Shown: positions 17,985 to 26,475 of the stretch, one piece after another
Numbering within the stretch: the first letter of the stretch is position 1
Layout: each line of letters starts with the position of its first letter
Source: Serratia marcescens
GTDB taxonomy: Bacteria > Pseudomonadota > Gammaproteobacteria > Enterobacterales > Enterobacteriaceae
DNA length: 64,000 nucleotides
Direction of reading: 5' to 3'
Assembly (NCBI GenBank): GCA_015548865.1
Contig: JADMXW010000003.1
Location: 186,001 to 250,000, forward strand
Notes under the pieces: model-generated
Databases searched by the model: none
Seen by the model: the letters and a program-made list of their open reading frames with translations, nothing else
What the model was told of the DNA's origin: nothing
Program-made: the position numbers and the translations under genes

Positions 17985-19316
17985 ATGACGACAAAAATCG
18001 ATCCCAACTGGCTGGCAGGAATGCTTACCAACCCCACGATTCGAGGGATTGCGATGGATATCGCTGCATTGATTCGTGAAGAGCGTATCGCTATTGGCAG
18101 CCAATTGCCGTCAGTTCGGGAACTGGCCGAAATATTGGGCGTCAGTCCAGCAACTATTTCGGCTGCTTGGTCTCAACTGCGGCGACAGAAGGTGATTGCC
18201 GGACGCGGAAGAACCGGGATGTGGGTATGTGGGCAACATGTGTCACCTCGCCCGGAACGTTTCGAGAAAATCGGTAATTTTGGTGACACGATATTGGCTG
18301 ATATGACGCTTTCTGCTCCCGATCCATCGTTGTTACCGGATTTGTCGCTTGCACTGCATCATGGTTTGTTAACCCCCAATTTGAACAGCTATCAGCGCAC
18401 AGCCATCATCCCGGAATTGGAACAGGCTGTGCGCCGCCATTGGCCTTATCCGGCAGAAGCGTTTATCACGTCGGATGGCGGTTTTGATGGCATGTATCTG
18501 GCATTGCAGGCACTGCTCTTTCCAGGATCGACAGTGGCGGTCGAAAGCCCTACAGCAGCGCGCGTGCTGGATATGCTCGATCATCTGGGCATGAATGCCA
18601 TTATGGTGGAGTGTGATGTGTATGGCCCTGAACCCGAGGCGTTAAAACAGGCGTTGCTGCAAAAGCCAACAGCGTTTGTTTTCCAGCCCAGAACGCATTC
18701 GCATACGGGCAATGCTATGAGCCATGAACGTCTGACCGAGTTGGCTGGGCTGCTTGCTGGACACGACAATGTGCTGATTTTAGAAGATGATGGCGTTGGT
18801 GAATTATCGACTCATCCGGCGATCAGCCTGGGACGCTACTACCCCGATCGCACGGTGCATATTCGGTCCTACTCTAAGGCCTATGGGCCAGATTTACGTT
18901 TGGCGGTGATATCAGGCAGCAAAACCTGCATGGGACAAATTCAATCCTTTCGGCATTTTGGTACAGGATGGAGTAGCCGGATACTGCAAGGGGCTCTGGC
19001 CTATTTATTGACGGATGCACAAGCCCAACAGAGCATCGCTCATGCGCAAGAGGTTTATCATCAACGACGGCAAGCGTTAGCAGACGCATTGGCACGACGT
19101 GGCATCTATGTGCCGGAAAACGACGGCCTTTGTATTTGGTTGCCGGTGCCTTCAGAACGTTATGCCTTGGTGACACTGGCAGCACGCGGCATAGCCGTAC
19201 AGCCGGGAGAACGGGCTGGAGTAAAAAACGGACAATTTATTCGGCTCAGCATCTGCCAACTGTCCGATCGTCTGGTGGAGCCTGTGGCAGAGGCTGTCAG
19301 TCAGATCTTTCGATAG
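17985..19316 (+). CDS. MocR-type (GntR/aminotransferase) regulator
   Basis: The 443-aa regulator has an N-terminal GntR winged helix (about 15-80, with SQLPSVRELAEILGVSPATIS) joined to a fold-type I aminotransferase domain (about 110-440). The PLP lysine is K298 in RSYSKAYGP. MocR proteins use PLP or its adducts as effector and often control a divergent operon, here the amidase/ABC genes starting 158 bp away. That intergenic region is AT-rich and should contain the operator. It converges on nifJ. Confidence 0.9.
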   Translation: MTTKIDPNWLAGMLTNPTIRGIAMDIAALIREERIAIGSQLPSVRELAEILGVSPATISAAWSQLRRQKVIAGRGRTGMWVCGQHVSPRPERFEKIGNFGDTILADMTLSAPDPSLLPDLSLALHHGLLTPNLNSYQRTAIIPELEQAVRRHWPYPAEAFITSDGGFDGMYLALQALLFPGSTVAVESPTAARVLDMLDHLGMNAIMVECDVYGPEPEALKQALLQKPTAFVFQPRTHSHTGNAMSHERLTELAGLLAGHDNVLILEDDGVGELSTHPAISLGRYYPDRTVHIRSYSKAYGPDLRLAVISGSKTCMGQIQSFRHFGTGWSSRILQGALAYLLTDAQAQQSIAHAQEVYHQRRQALADALARRGIYVPENDGLCIWLPVPSERYALVTLAARGIAVQPGERAGVKNGQFIRLSICQLSDRLVEPVAEAVSQIFR

Positions 19317-19321
19317 TGGGG

Positions 19322-19361
19322 CCCGACGAAATCCTCGGCTTTCACAGAGGATCTCGTTGGG
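19322..19361. terminator. Bidirectional terminator derived from the dispersed repeat
   Basis: The arms 19322-19336 and 19347-19361 form a 15-bp stem with two imperfect positions and a 10-nt loop, between the convergent MocR gene and nifJ. Bases 19328-19352 match the last third of the 80-bp repeats (20 of 25 against copy B), so a repeat fragment appears to supply the terminator. Confidence 0.75.
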
Positions 19362-19371
19362 TATATCGGCC

Positions 19372-22300
19372 TTATTCTTGTGTGTTCTTCTCTGCTTTAC
19401 CTGCCATCATCGTCAGGAAATCAAAGCGACGACGCAGATCCTGTTCCGCTTCTTCATACAACCTCGCGGTTTCTTCAGGCATTTGCGTATTCAGCCGACG
19501 GAAACGTTGCTCTTTTAACAGCGTCTCGCTCAGGCTGCTTGATGGTGGACGTGAATCCGTGACTAACGCCGGTTTGCCTTCTTCCACACGACGGGGATCG
19601 AAGCGATAGAGTGGCCAGAATCCGGTAGCTGTCAGTTGGCGCATCTGATCGTGACTGAACGCCAGATCGTAGCCATGCTCTTCACAGGGGCTGTAGGCGA
19701 TAATTAGTGATGGACCCGGCCAGGCTTCCGCCTCTTGAATCGCTTTCACCGTTTGGTTTAACTGTGCGCCCAGTGAAATCTGTGCAACATAGACGTGACC
19801 GTACATCATCACGTTGATACCCAGATCCTTACGCGCTTTACGTTTGCCTTTTTCACCAAATTTGGTGACCGCACCCAACGGTGTCGCCTTGGATTGCTGA
19901 CCGCCCGTGTTGGAATAGCACTGGGTATCCAGCACCAACACATTGACATTTTCTGTCAGGCTCATCACATGATCCAGACCGCCGTAACCAATATCATAGG
20001 CCCAACCGTCACCGCCAATCAGCCAGATGGATTTGTCTACCAGGTGGTCTGCGTCGTGGCTGAGTTCTTGTGCAACGGGTTCATTGAGGTTGGCAAGCAG
20101 TTCACGTAACTGTGCGATTTGCTGGCGTCGCAGATCCGGTGCAATATTCTCTTCCTGCAATGCGTTCACCAGATCGGCAGGGAGCTGCGGTGCCAACTGC
20201 AAGAGCTGACGTAAGGCGCGTTGGCGATGTTGATCCACACTGAGACGGAAACCTAAACCAAATTCGGCATTATCCTCAAACAGTGAGTTTGCCCAAGCCG
20301 GACCGCGTCCATTGGCGTCGGTTGTCCACGGCGTCGTGGGCAGGTTGCCGCCGTAAATGGAAGAGCATCCGGTGGCGTTTGCAACCAGTAAACGATCGCC
20401 ATAGAGCTGCGTTAACAGTTTGATATAAGGCGTTTCACCACAGCCGGAACAAGCTCCTGAGTACTCGAACAGCGGCGTAATCAACTGTGATGTGCGGATA
20501 TCGATACGTTCCAGCTTGCTCTTATCGATTTCTGGCAATTGCAGGAAGAAATCAAAGTGAGTTTTTTCCACACTCAGGTTATCCAGGCGAGACTCCATAT
20601 TAATGGCTTTGATCTCAGGGTGTTGACGGTCTTTCGCTGGGCAAACTTCAACGCACAGGTTGCAACCAGTGCAATCTTCTGGGGCGACTTGCAGTACATA
20701 CTTCTGGCCACGCATATCACGCGCTTTCACATCCAGTGATTGCAGTGAATCGGGAGCGTTGCTCATGGCATCAGCGGGCACCACTTTGGCTCGAATAGCG
20801 GAGTGCGGGCAGGCGGCGACACAGTGGTTACACTGCGTACACAGCTCTGGTTTCCAAAGTGGGATGGCCTCTGCAATGTTACGTTTCTCCCACTGGGTGG
20901 TGCCGGTGGGCCAGGTGCCATCTGGCGGCAGGGCGGAAACGGGTAAGGTATCGCCAAGTCCGGCCAGCATGGTTGCAGTCACTGTTTTAACGAAATCCGG
21001 TGCGGCATCGGACACCACGGGTGGGCGTTGTGGGCTTTCTGGATTAACGGTTTCCAGCTCAACGGACTCCAGCGCGGCCAGCGTGGCTTCCAGCGCCTTC
21101 CAATTGCGGGCGACCAGCTCTTCGCCTTTGCTACCGTAGCTTTTTTCGATGGCACTACGCAGTTTCTCCACCGCCACGTCACCGGGCAAAATCTGGGAAA
21201 GATGAAAAAACGCCATTTGCATCACGGTGTTGATTCGTGCACCCAACTGACATTCACGGGCAATTTTGGCCGCATTAATGCAATAGACTTTTGCCTGACG
21301 TAGGTTCAAACCTGCCTGCACCTCTTGTGGCAGGCGGTGCCAGAGATCGTCTGCACAGTAAGGGGTGTTAATCAGAAAAATACCGCCGGGTTTCAATCGC
21401 TCCACCATGGCGTATTTGTCAATGAACTGCCACTGATGACACGCAACAAAATCTGCCTGATCGATCAGATAGGCCGAATTGATGGGGTGTGGCCCAACGC
21501 GCATATGCGATACCGTCAGACTGCCCGCTTTTTTGGAGTCATAGACGAAATAGCCCTGCACAAACATTGGCGTGCTGGAGCCAACAATTTTGATAGCATT
21601 CTTGGTGGCGGAGACGGTGCCATCGCTGCCGAGCCCGTAGAACAGCGCTTCCAAACCGGCGCTGGAGGGGAAATGTTGCTCAGGCAGCGGCAATGAAAGG
21701 TGGGTCACATCGTCGTAGATTCCAACCGTGAAGCGCGGTCTTGGGTTTGCAAGCGCTAACTCATTAAAGATGGCCTGCACACACTGCGGTGTGAACTCTT
21801 TTGATGATAAGCCGTAACGACCACCAATAGTGCGAGGAAGCGTTGCACGCTCTCCACGAGAAAAGGCCTCCGCCAGCGCGGTCATCACATCCAGATAAAG
21901 GGGTTCTGCCAGGGCACCCGGTTCTTTGGTGCGATCGAGCACTGCGATGCTCTGCGCCGTTTGTGGAATGGCGGCGAGCAAATGTTGCGCGGAGAACGGG
22001 CGATACAGGCGCACTTTAAGCACGCCCACTTTTTCACCCAGAGTCAGCAGGGAATCTACCACTTCTTCACAGGTACCGACGCCCGAACCCATCAGCACAA
22101 TCACGCGAGTGGCTTCTGGGTGTCCGTAATATTCAAACGGCTGATAGCGACGCCCGGTGGCTTCTGCAAAAGCCTCCATGGCCTGCTCAACGTGAGAATA
22201 GGTGTTGTTGTACCACGGGTTTGTGGCCTCACGTGCTTGGAAGAAAGTATCCGGATTGGATGCTGTTCCACGGATCACTGGACGTTCAGGTGTAAGCGCT

Positions 22301-22905
22301 CGCTCACGGTGCGCTGCAATAGCACCCTGAGGCAGCAGTTTCAGCAATATCTCATCACTAAGCGGTTCCACTTTATTAATTTCATGTGAAGTGCGAAAAC
22401 CATCGAAGAAATGGATAAAGGGTACTCGACTGTTTAGTGTGGCGATTTGTGCAATCAGGGCAAAATCTTGCGCTTCTTGCACAGTGTTGGCACACAGCAG
22501 GGCACATCCCGTCTGGCGCACCGCCATCACGTCGGAGTGATCGCAGAAGATAGAGAGTGCATGAGTGGCGACGGTGCGAGCGGCAACATGCAGCACGAAA
22601 GGGGTTAACTGCCCGGCCAGCTTGTATAGCGTCGGGATCATTAACAACAGCCCCTGAGACGAGGTGAACGATGTCGCTAACGCGCCCGTTTGCAACGCCC
22701 CATGCACAGTGGCAATAGCCCCACCTTCAGACTGCATTTCGATCACCCTGGGGGTATCTCCCCACAAGTTCTTACGCTCATCGCTCGACCACGCGGCAGC
22801 CTGCTCTGCCATGGAAGAACTCGGGGTAATTGGGTAGATGGCGATGACGTCGTTCGCTCGCCAGGCTACAGAAACAACTGCGCTGTTACCGTCAGTGGTG
22901 ATCAT
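19372..22905 (-). CDS. nifJ: Pyruvate:ferredoxin/flavodoxin oxidoreductase
   Basis: The 1177-aa single-chain enzyme oxidises pyruvate and CoA to acetyl-CoA and CO2, reducing flavodoxin or ferredoxin. Domain I begins at the N-terminus (YPITPSSSMAEQAAAW). Two 4Fe-4S clusters are set by CTQCNHCVAACP (about 689-700) and CTGCNLCVEVCP (about 745-756). The TPP-binding domain has the third cluster's CSGCGETPY (about 816) and GGDGWAYDIGYGGLDH. Length agrees with E. coli YdbK and Klebsiella NifJ. The start has TTAAGG. No nif genes are in the window, so a role in anaerobic or oxidative-stress electron supply is more likely than nitrogen fixation, although that cannot be excluded. Confidence 0.96.
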   Translation of the reverse strand: MITTDGNSAVVSVAWRANDVIAIYPITPSSSMAEQAAAWSSDERKNLWGDTPRVIEMQSEGGAIATVHGALQTGALATSFTSSQGLLLMIPTLYKLAGQLTPFVLHVAARTVATHALSIFCDHSDVMAVRQTGCALLCANTVQEAQDFALIAQIATLNSRVPFIHFFDGFRTSHEINKVEPLSDEILLKLLPQGAIAAHRERALTPERPVIRGTASNPDTFFQAREATNPWYNNTYSHVEQAMEAFAEATGRRYQPFEYYGHPEATRVIVLMGSGVGTCEEVVDSLLTLGEKVGVLKVRLYRPFSAQHLLAAIPQTAQSIAVLDRTKEPGALAEPLYLDVMTALAEAFSRGERATLPRTIGGRYGLSSKEFTPQCVQAIFNELALANPRPRFTVGIYDDVTHLSLPLPEQHFPSSAGLEALFYGLGSDGTVSATKNAIKIVGSSTPMFVQGYFVYDSKKAGSLTVSHMRVGPHPINSAYLIDQADFVACHQWQFIDKYAMVERLKPGGIFLINTPYCADDLWHRLPQEVQAGLNLRQAKVYCINAAKIARECQLGARINTVMQMAFFHLSQILPGDVAVEKLRSAIEKSYGSKGEELVARNWKALEATLAALESVELETVNPESPQRPPVVSDAAPDFVKTVTATMLAGLGDTLPVSALPPDGTWPTGTTQWEKRNIAEAIPLWKPELCTQCNHCVAACPHSAIRAKVVPADAMSNAPDSLQSLDVKARDMRGQKYVLQVAPEDCTGCNLCVEVCPAKDRQHPEIKAINMESRLDNLSVEKTHFDFFLQLPEIDKSKLERIDIRTSQLITPLFEYSGACSGCGETPYIKLLTQLYGDRLLVANATGCSSIYGGNLPTTPWTTDANGRGPAWANSLFEDNAEFGLGFRLSVDQHRQRALRQLLQLAPQLPADLVNALQEENIAPDLRRQQIAQLRELLANLNEPVAQELSHDADHLVDKSIWLIGGDGWAYDIGYGGLDHVMSLTENVNVLVLDTQCYSNTGGQQSKATPLGAVTKFGEKGKRKARKDLGINVMMYGHVYVAQISLGAQLNQTVKAIQEAEAWPGPSLIIAYSPCEEHGYDLAFSHDQMRQLTATGFWPLYRFDPRRVEEGKPALVTDSRPPSSSLSETLLKEQRFRRLNTQMPEETARLYEEAEQDLRRRFDFLTMMAGKAEKNTQE

Positions 22906-23256
22906 GATTTAACCTTAACTAACTTGCTCACAAAATGAAATACGATTGCTTTTTTGCATTATCGCATCAGAGAAATGGGTTTGGATGAACCATACTGTGC
23001 TCAGATGTATAAATATGTGTGAATTAGTATCTTTGCAGACGAATGTATCATATAACCCGGTTACCGCCTATATTGCAAAGGGCATCCCCTTCTACATGAA
23101 TCATAAGGATATTAATAAAAATCAGTAAGTAACATCGCTATATTGAAAATTGTTAATATTTCTCTTAAACCGATATTGCCGTAACAAAAAATGCGATATG
23201 TTACCTAAACCTCGGTGATCTAGAGCTATTTACCAGGGGCATAATAAGAGGATAGG
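22906..23256. other. Divergent promoter region of nifJ and 142-aa gene
   Basis: AT-rich and without a supported gene. It must hold the promoters for nifJ (minus) and the 142-aa gene (plus). No clear FNR or SoxS site was recognised. Confidence 0.4.
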
Positions 23257-23685
23257 ATGATGGCAGATGAGTTGCAGAACAAACTCGTTACGGCGTTAAC
23301 GTCTCTGCGCGATCAGGGGAAAACGCCGACGCAGGCCGTCGAGCATATTATTCAGGCATTAGGCGGGCACTATCATGATATTTCCCGTATTAGTGTATTA
23401 AATGCCAAACTGATTGCCGATGTACTGTATACGGTGTATCAGGGAACGATCGCCGCACAAGAACTGGCGGTACTGCTGCGCAATATGCGTTATGGTGGAC
23501 CCGATATCGCTTTGGCGATTCGAACCACTTTCACGACGCTGGATGCGAGAGCGATTGGAGCACTGCTGTTGGATGAGCAGGTTTATCCAGAAAGTGAAAA
23601 ACAAGAGGTGCATGCTGCGCTTCATCATGCGCAATTTGCTGTTCCGGAATGCGATCAGGCGGTGGAGGCGCTTTACGCTGTTTAG
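23257..23685 (+). CDS. Hypothetical 142-aa protein
   Basis: I do not recognise the family. The protein is soluble and mostly helical by composition, with an acidic N-terminus (ADELQNKLVTALTSLRDQGK) and a short His-rich run (ALHHAQFAVPEC). Two ATG codons in tandem follow a strong AGGATAGG site, which supports real translation. It is transcribed divergently from nifJ, with no close downstream partner, and is followed by a hairpin. No signal peptide or membrane segment is seen. Confidence 0.75.
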   Translation: MMADELQNKLVTALTSLRDQGKTPTQAVEHIIQALGGHYHDISRISVLNAKLIADVLYTVYQGTIAAQELAVLLRNMRYGGPDIALAIRTTFTTLDARAIGALLLDEQVYPESEKQEVHAALHHAQFAVPECDQAVEALYAV

Positions 23686-23704
23686 CGATGTACTGCTTGT
23701 GCTG

Positions 23705-23731
23705 CCGCCATTCCAGTTTCTGGTATGGCGG
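23705..23731 (+). terminator. Hairpin after 142-aa gene
   Basis: A 7-bp stem (CCGCCAT/ATGGCGG), extended by three further pairs after a mismatch, lies 20 bp after the stop codon. There is no T-run, so it may be a weak or Rho-assisted terminator. Confidence 0.5.
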
Positions 23732-23952
23732 TCTAAAGAGTTCGTTTGATACCCTTACTGAGACTTGTCTGGCTTAATGTTGTCGCCTCTCCGATCTAAT
23801 AGCCTATTTCATTAGAGCTATTCATTTACCATTTTGGCCCGCAGCGCCTGAAATCCTCACTTACTCTATGTACGCGCTGACTTCAGCATTTTGCCCGTAT
23901 CCAAACTGGCTGAGCCAATGATGCCTACCGGAAGAGGCTCTAAATTAAGCCG

Positions 23953-23975
23953 GATTTTATAAAAATCGTTTTTTT
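23953..23975 (+). terminator. AU-rich hairpin with T-run
   Basis: GATTTT pairs with AAAATC and is followed by G and seven Ts, the general form of an intrinsic terminator but with a weak stem. No gene immediately upstream needs it, so a short transcript could end here. Confidence 0.3.
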
Positions 23976-24181
23976 CCCTATCTCAGATGTCCTTCTTACT
24001 GCTTGGCGGCGATCTGTTACGCATAATTATGTGTAGCTGTGTAATTTTGTGGTTTTCGTTTCTGTAGACGTTGGCACGAGAAAATATTCTGCAATGTTGT
24101 GGTTTTTACTCCTTGATTGCATGAACCACACCTACGGTGTACCACAAGAATTAAGGCATCATCGCGGTTTTGGAGGAGAAA

Positions 24182-24841
24182 ATGCAAGAGGTCATTCGTT
24201 ATCGCTGTATTCGTGGAGACGATTACCGTTATGTGTGGGTTATTGGGGACCTTCATGGATGTTATCAACAATTAAAGCATCAATTGGTTACTCGAAAATT
24301 TGATGAACGCTGTGACTTGCTGATTTCTGTCGGCGATCTTATCGATCGTGGGCCGCAGAGCGCTGCATGCCTGGCATTACTGGAGTCGCCCTGGTTTACT
24401 TCGGTGGTTGGCAATCATGAGTGTATGGCACAAGCCGTATTGCGAGGTGATTGTAGTCACCACTGGCGTGATAACGGTGGTGATTGGTATTACGACCTGA
24501 GTGCGGTACATCGCCATTCAATCGATCGGCTGATTCACTTGTCGGGATCGCTGCCACACATTCTGGAAGTAAAGCTGCAATCGCGCCTTTATGTTATTGC
24601 TCACGCAGACTACCCCTCCACACGTTATTGTTACGGATTGCCTGTTAATGTAGATGATGTGGTGTGGGGGAGACGCCGGTTGTTACAAGCGCAGTCTGGT
24701 GTGCATCAAAGAATTGAAGGGGCTGACCGCTTCATCTTTGGGCATACACCAGTAAATAAGATTTGCACGTATGCAAATCAACTCTATATCGACACCGGTG
24801 CTGTGTACGGAGGCCCCCTTTCTATGGTGCGGCTGCGCTAG
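24182..24841 (+). CDS. Ser/Thr protein phosphatase, PphA/PphB type
   Basis: The 219-aa metallophosphatase has all three metal-binding motifs: GDLHG (22-26), GDLIDRG (51-57) and GNHE (77-80). The later histidines are in VIAHADYP and FIFGHTPVNK. Length matches E. coli PphA (218 aa). These enzymes dephosphorylate Ser/Thr and His/Asp residues and have been linked to misfolded-protein signalling. The start is the ATG 4 nt after GGAGGAG; a TTG four codons earlier lies inside that ribosome-binding site and is not used. It stands as a single gene. Confidence 0.94.
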   Translation: MQEVIRYRCIRGDDYRYVWVIGDLHGCYQQLKHQLVTRKFDERCDLLISVGDLIDRGPQSAACLALLESPWFTSVVGNHECMAQAVLRGDCSHHWRDNGGDWYYDLSAVHRHSIDRLIHLSGSLPHILEVKLQSRLYVIAHADYPSTRYCYGLPVNVDDVVWGRRRLLQAQSGVHQRIEGADRFIFGHTPVNKICTYANQLYIDTGAVYGGPLSMVRLR

Positions 24842-25013
24842 TTTTTGGCCCACTTGTTCCTTTCCTCAATGCCTACTATCGGCCTGACATTTACTTTTGT
24901 TCGAAATAGTCTCGCTGAGTGATTTTTATCGCCCAATTAACAAATTGCTGTTCATACTGCAATCTCTCTGAGGTAGCATCGTGAGGCAATGTTGGCGTTT
25001 ATAATGGGAAAGG

Positions 25014-25508
25014 ATGATGAATATAGCAATTTATCCCGCTCAGAAAGCAGATGCGGGCGTAATCTTGGATATGATTATTGAGCTGGCGGAATATGAACTT
25101 GCCCGTAATCAAGTGATTGCGACGCAGGAAGACATTGAAAAAACGCTATTTGGCCCTGATGCGCGCACGGAAGCTCTCATTTGTGCCATTGACGGGGAAC
25201 CGGTTGGGTATGCAGTATTCTTTATGAGTTACTCCACCTGGCTGGGAAAAAACGGTATTTATCTTGAAGATCTCTATGTAGCCAAACGTTTCCGTCAGCA
25301 TGGTGCGGGCAAAGCGTTGCTGGCACATGTGGCAAAATTGGCTAAAGAGCGAGGCTGTGGTCGTTTGGAGTGGAGTGTACTGGACTGGAACCAGCCCGCT
25401 ATCGATTTTTACGACAGTATTGGTGCTAACGCGCAAAGTGAATGGATTCGCTATCGTTTGGACGAGCAAGGTATCGAGAATTTTTTACGTAAGCATGCAA
25501 GAGCATGA
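25014..25508 (+). CDS. GNAT N-acetyltransferase (diamine/thialysine acetyltransferase-like)
   Basis: The 164-aa protein has the GNAT fold with the acetyl-CoA loop RFRQHGAGKALLAHVAKLA (about 93-111). Upstream of it are the beta strands typical of the spermidine/spermine (SSAT1-like) group: GYAVFFMSYSTW and GIYLEDLYV. The C-terminal WNQPAIDFYDSIGA is also shared by that group. It would acetylate a polyamine or a lysine analogue. Two consecutive ATGs follow GGGAAAGG and either may be used. It is monocistronic and convergent with cybC. Confidence 0.88.
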   Translation: MMNIAIYPAQKADAGVILDMIIELAEYELARNQVIATQEDIEKTLFGPDARTEALICAIDGEPVGYAVFFMSYSTWLGKNGIYLEDLYVAKRFRQHGAGKALLAHVAKLAKERGCGRLEWSVLDWNQPAIDFYDSIGANAQSEWIRYRLDEQGIENFLRKHARA

Positions 25509-25525
25509 GCTGAGTCTTTTTAGCG

Positions 25526-25555
25526 ATCCGGTGGCCCTCTGAGTGGCCACCGGAT
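25526..25555. terminator. Bidirectional terminator between acetyltransferase and cybC
   Basis: A perfect 11-bp stem (ATCCGGTGGCC/GGCCACCGGAT) with an 8-nt loop occupies the 52-bp gap between two convergent genes. Confidence 0.8.
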
Positions 25556-25560
25556 GAAGG

Positions 25561-25938
25561 TTATACACCGAGCTTTTTGTGGTACTCCGCGCGGGTTTTT
25601 TTCAGATTATCTGTTGCCGTTTTCGCTTCCTGTAATTTCCCAGCATCTACCAGAGCAATCGCATCGTCGATTTGAGTAATCAGCTTGCCCAAACCTTCGT
25701 TAAACACCTGGCTGTCAGGCCCTTTGTTAAATTCCGGATCGGCCTTGGCCTTGGTGGCGTGTTCCTTCATGGTCTGTAATTCAGACTTTAGCGTAGCCGC
25801 ATCGCTGGCACTGTTGGCGCCTTTGTAACTGCCCGCCATGGCGCGCATTTCCTCTTTCACCGATGCCTGTCCTGCCAGCGGCAGTGTCAGCGTGATGCTT
25901 GCCAATGCGATGCTTACTGCGATCATTGCTCTCTTCAT
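25561..25938 (-). CDS. cybC: Soluble cytochrome b562
   Basis: The 125-aa periplasmic four-helix-bundle haem protein has a signal peptide (about 1-24). The two axial ligands of the family are present: a methionine early in the mature chain (M31, in VKEEM) and H120 in the last helix (TRAEYHKK). The Q-I-D-D-A-I-A-L and L-K-K-T-R segments match the family. It carries a non-covalently bound haem b and its physiological partner is unknown. The length and the 25% or so of Ala/Lys are as expected. Confidence 0.9.
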   Translation of the reverse strand: MKRAMIAVSIALASITLTLPLAGQASVKEEMRAMAGSYKGANSASDAATLKSELQTMKEHATKAKADPEFNKGPDSQVFNEGLGKLITQIDDAIALVDAGKLQEAKTATDNLKKTRAEYHKKLGV

Positions 25939-26475
25939 TGCTTACTCCTGTTGGGTGACGCTTTTACGGAAGGGATACCCTTGTCGTTTGTTATTGTTAT
26001 GTGAATAAGTATTCATGACTCTGTGAGCGGGGTCAAATGATATATCTCGTTCAATAGACGACGAAAATCTGGTCAGTATGAGCCATTTTACCTTATGCCA
26101 ATGTTAATTAAATAGCCGGTAATATTTAAATAATTCTATTCTTGATATGTTAATAACATTAATTATGTTGTATGTGAAACTGAAGTAAAATTAAATGAAA
26201 AATAAATACATACATTGTTTTTTTTAAATAAAAAAACTGATGTTTTATCTGTTGTTGATTGATTTCACGATGATAAATATAAATATAGCTTTGTTGTGGG
26301 TGTAATCCCCTACGAATTAATGGGGTGTTTTGTTATATATTCAATAACGTTGGTGATGTAGTTTTTTACTTGCAGTGTTTAATTTTCCTGATCACCTCTG
26401 ATGTGTTTTTTAATTTAAACGAGATGGTTGGTTTATGTGAAATTTAATTTCATTAATGCATAACGGGAGTGTTTT
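25939..26475. other. AT-rich intergenic region before RTX island
   Basis: This is the most AT-rich stretch of the window, with long A and T runs. It holds the cybC promoter and that of the RTX gene. There is no supported gene. The composition suggests a horizontally acquired boundary and possible H-NS binding, which is inference. Confidence 0.45.

Larger units (their letters stand above)
23686..24181. other. Intergenic region upstream of phosphatase gene
   Basis: There is no gene I can support. It contains a hairpin at 23705-23731 and an AU-rich hairpin at 23953-23967 followed by seven Ts, which could end a small RNA. The SdsR/RyeA small RNAs found next to pphA in E. coli were looked for and not recognised. 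Confidence 0.45.

Noticed and set aside
20660-21139. 159-codon antisense frame inside nifJ
   Set aside because: Mirror of nifJ coding sequence with low-complexity content.
19372-22905. Evidence for a nitrogen-fixation island
   Set aside because: nifJ is present but no nifHDK or other nif gene lies in the window; the enzyme also occurs in non-fixing enterobacteria.
22946-23128. 60-codon frame in the nifJ upstream region
   Set aside because: No ribosome-binding site and AT-rich noncoding composition.
23686-24181. SdsR/RyeA small RNA genes as in E. coli near pphA
   Set aside because: Neither strand shows the conserved terminator stem or core of SdsR that I could recognise.
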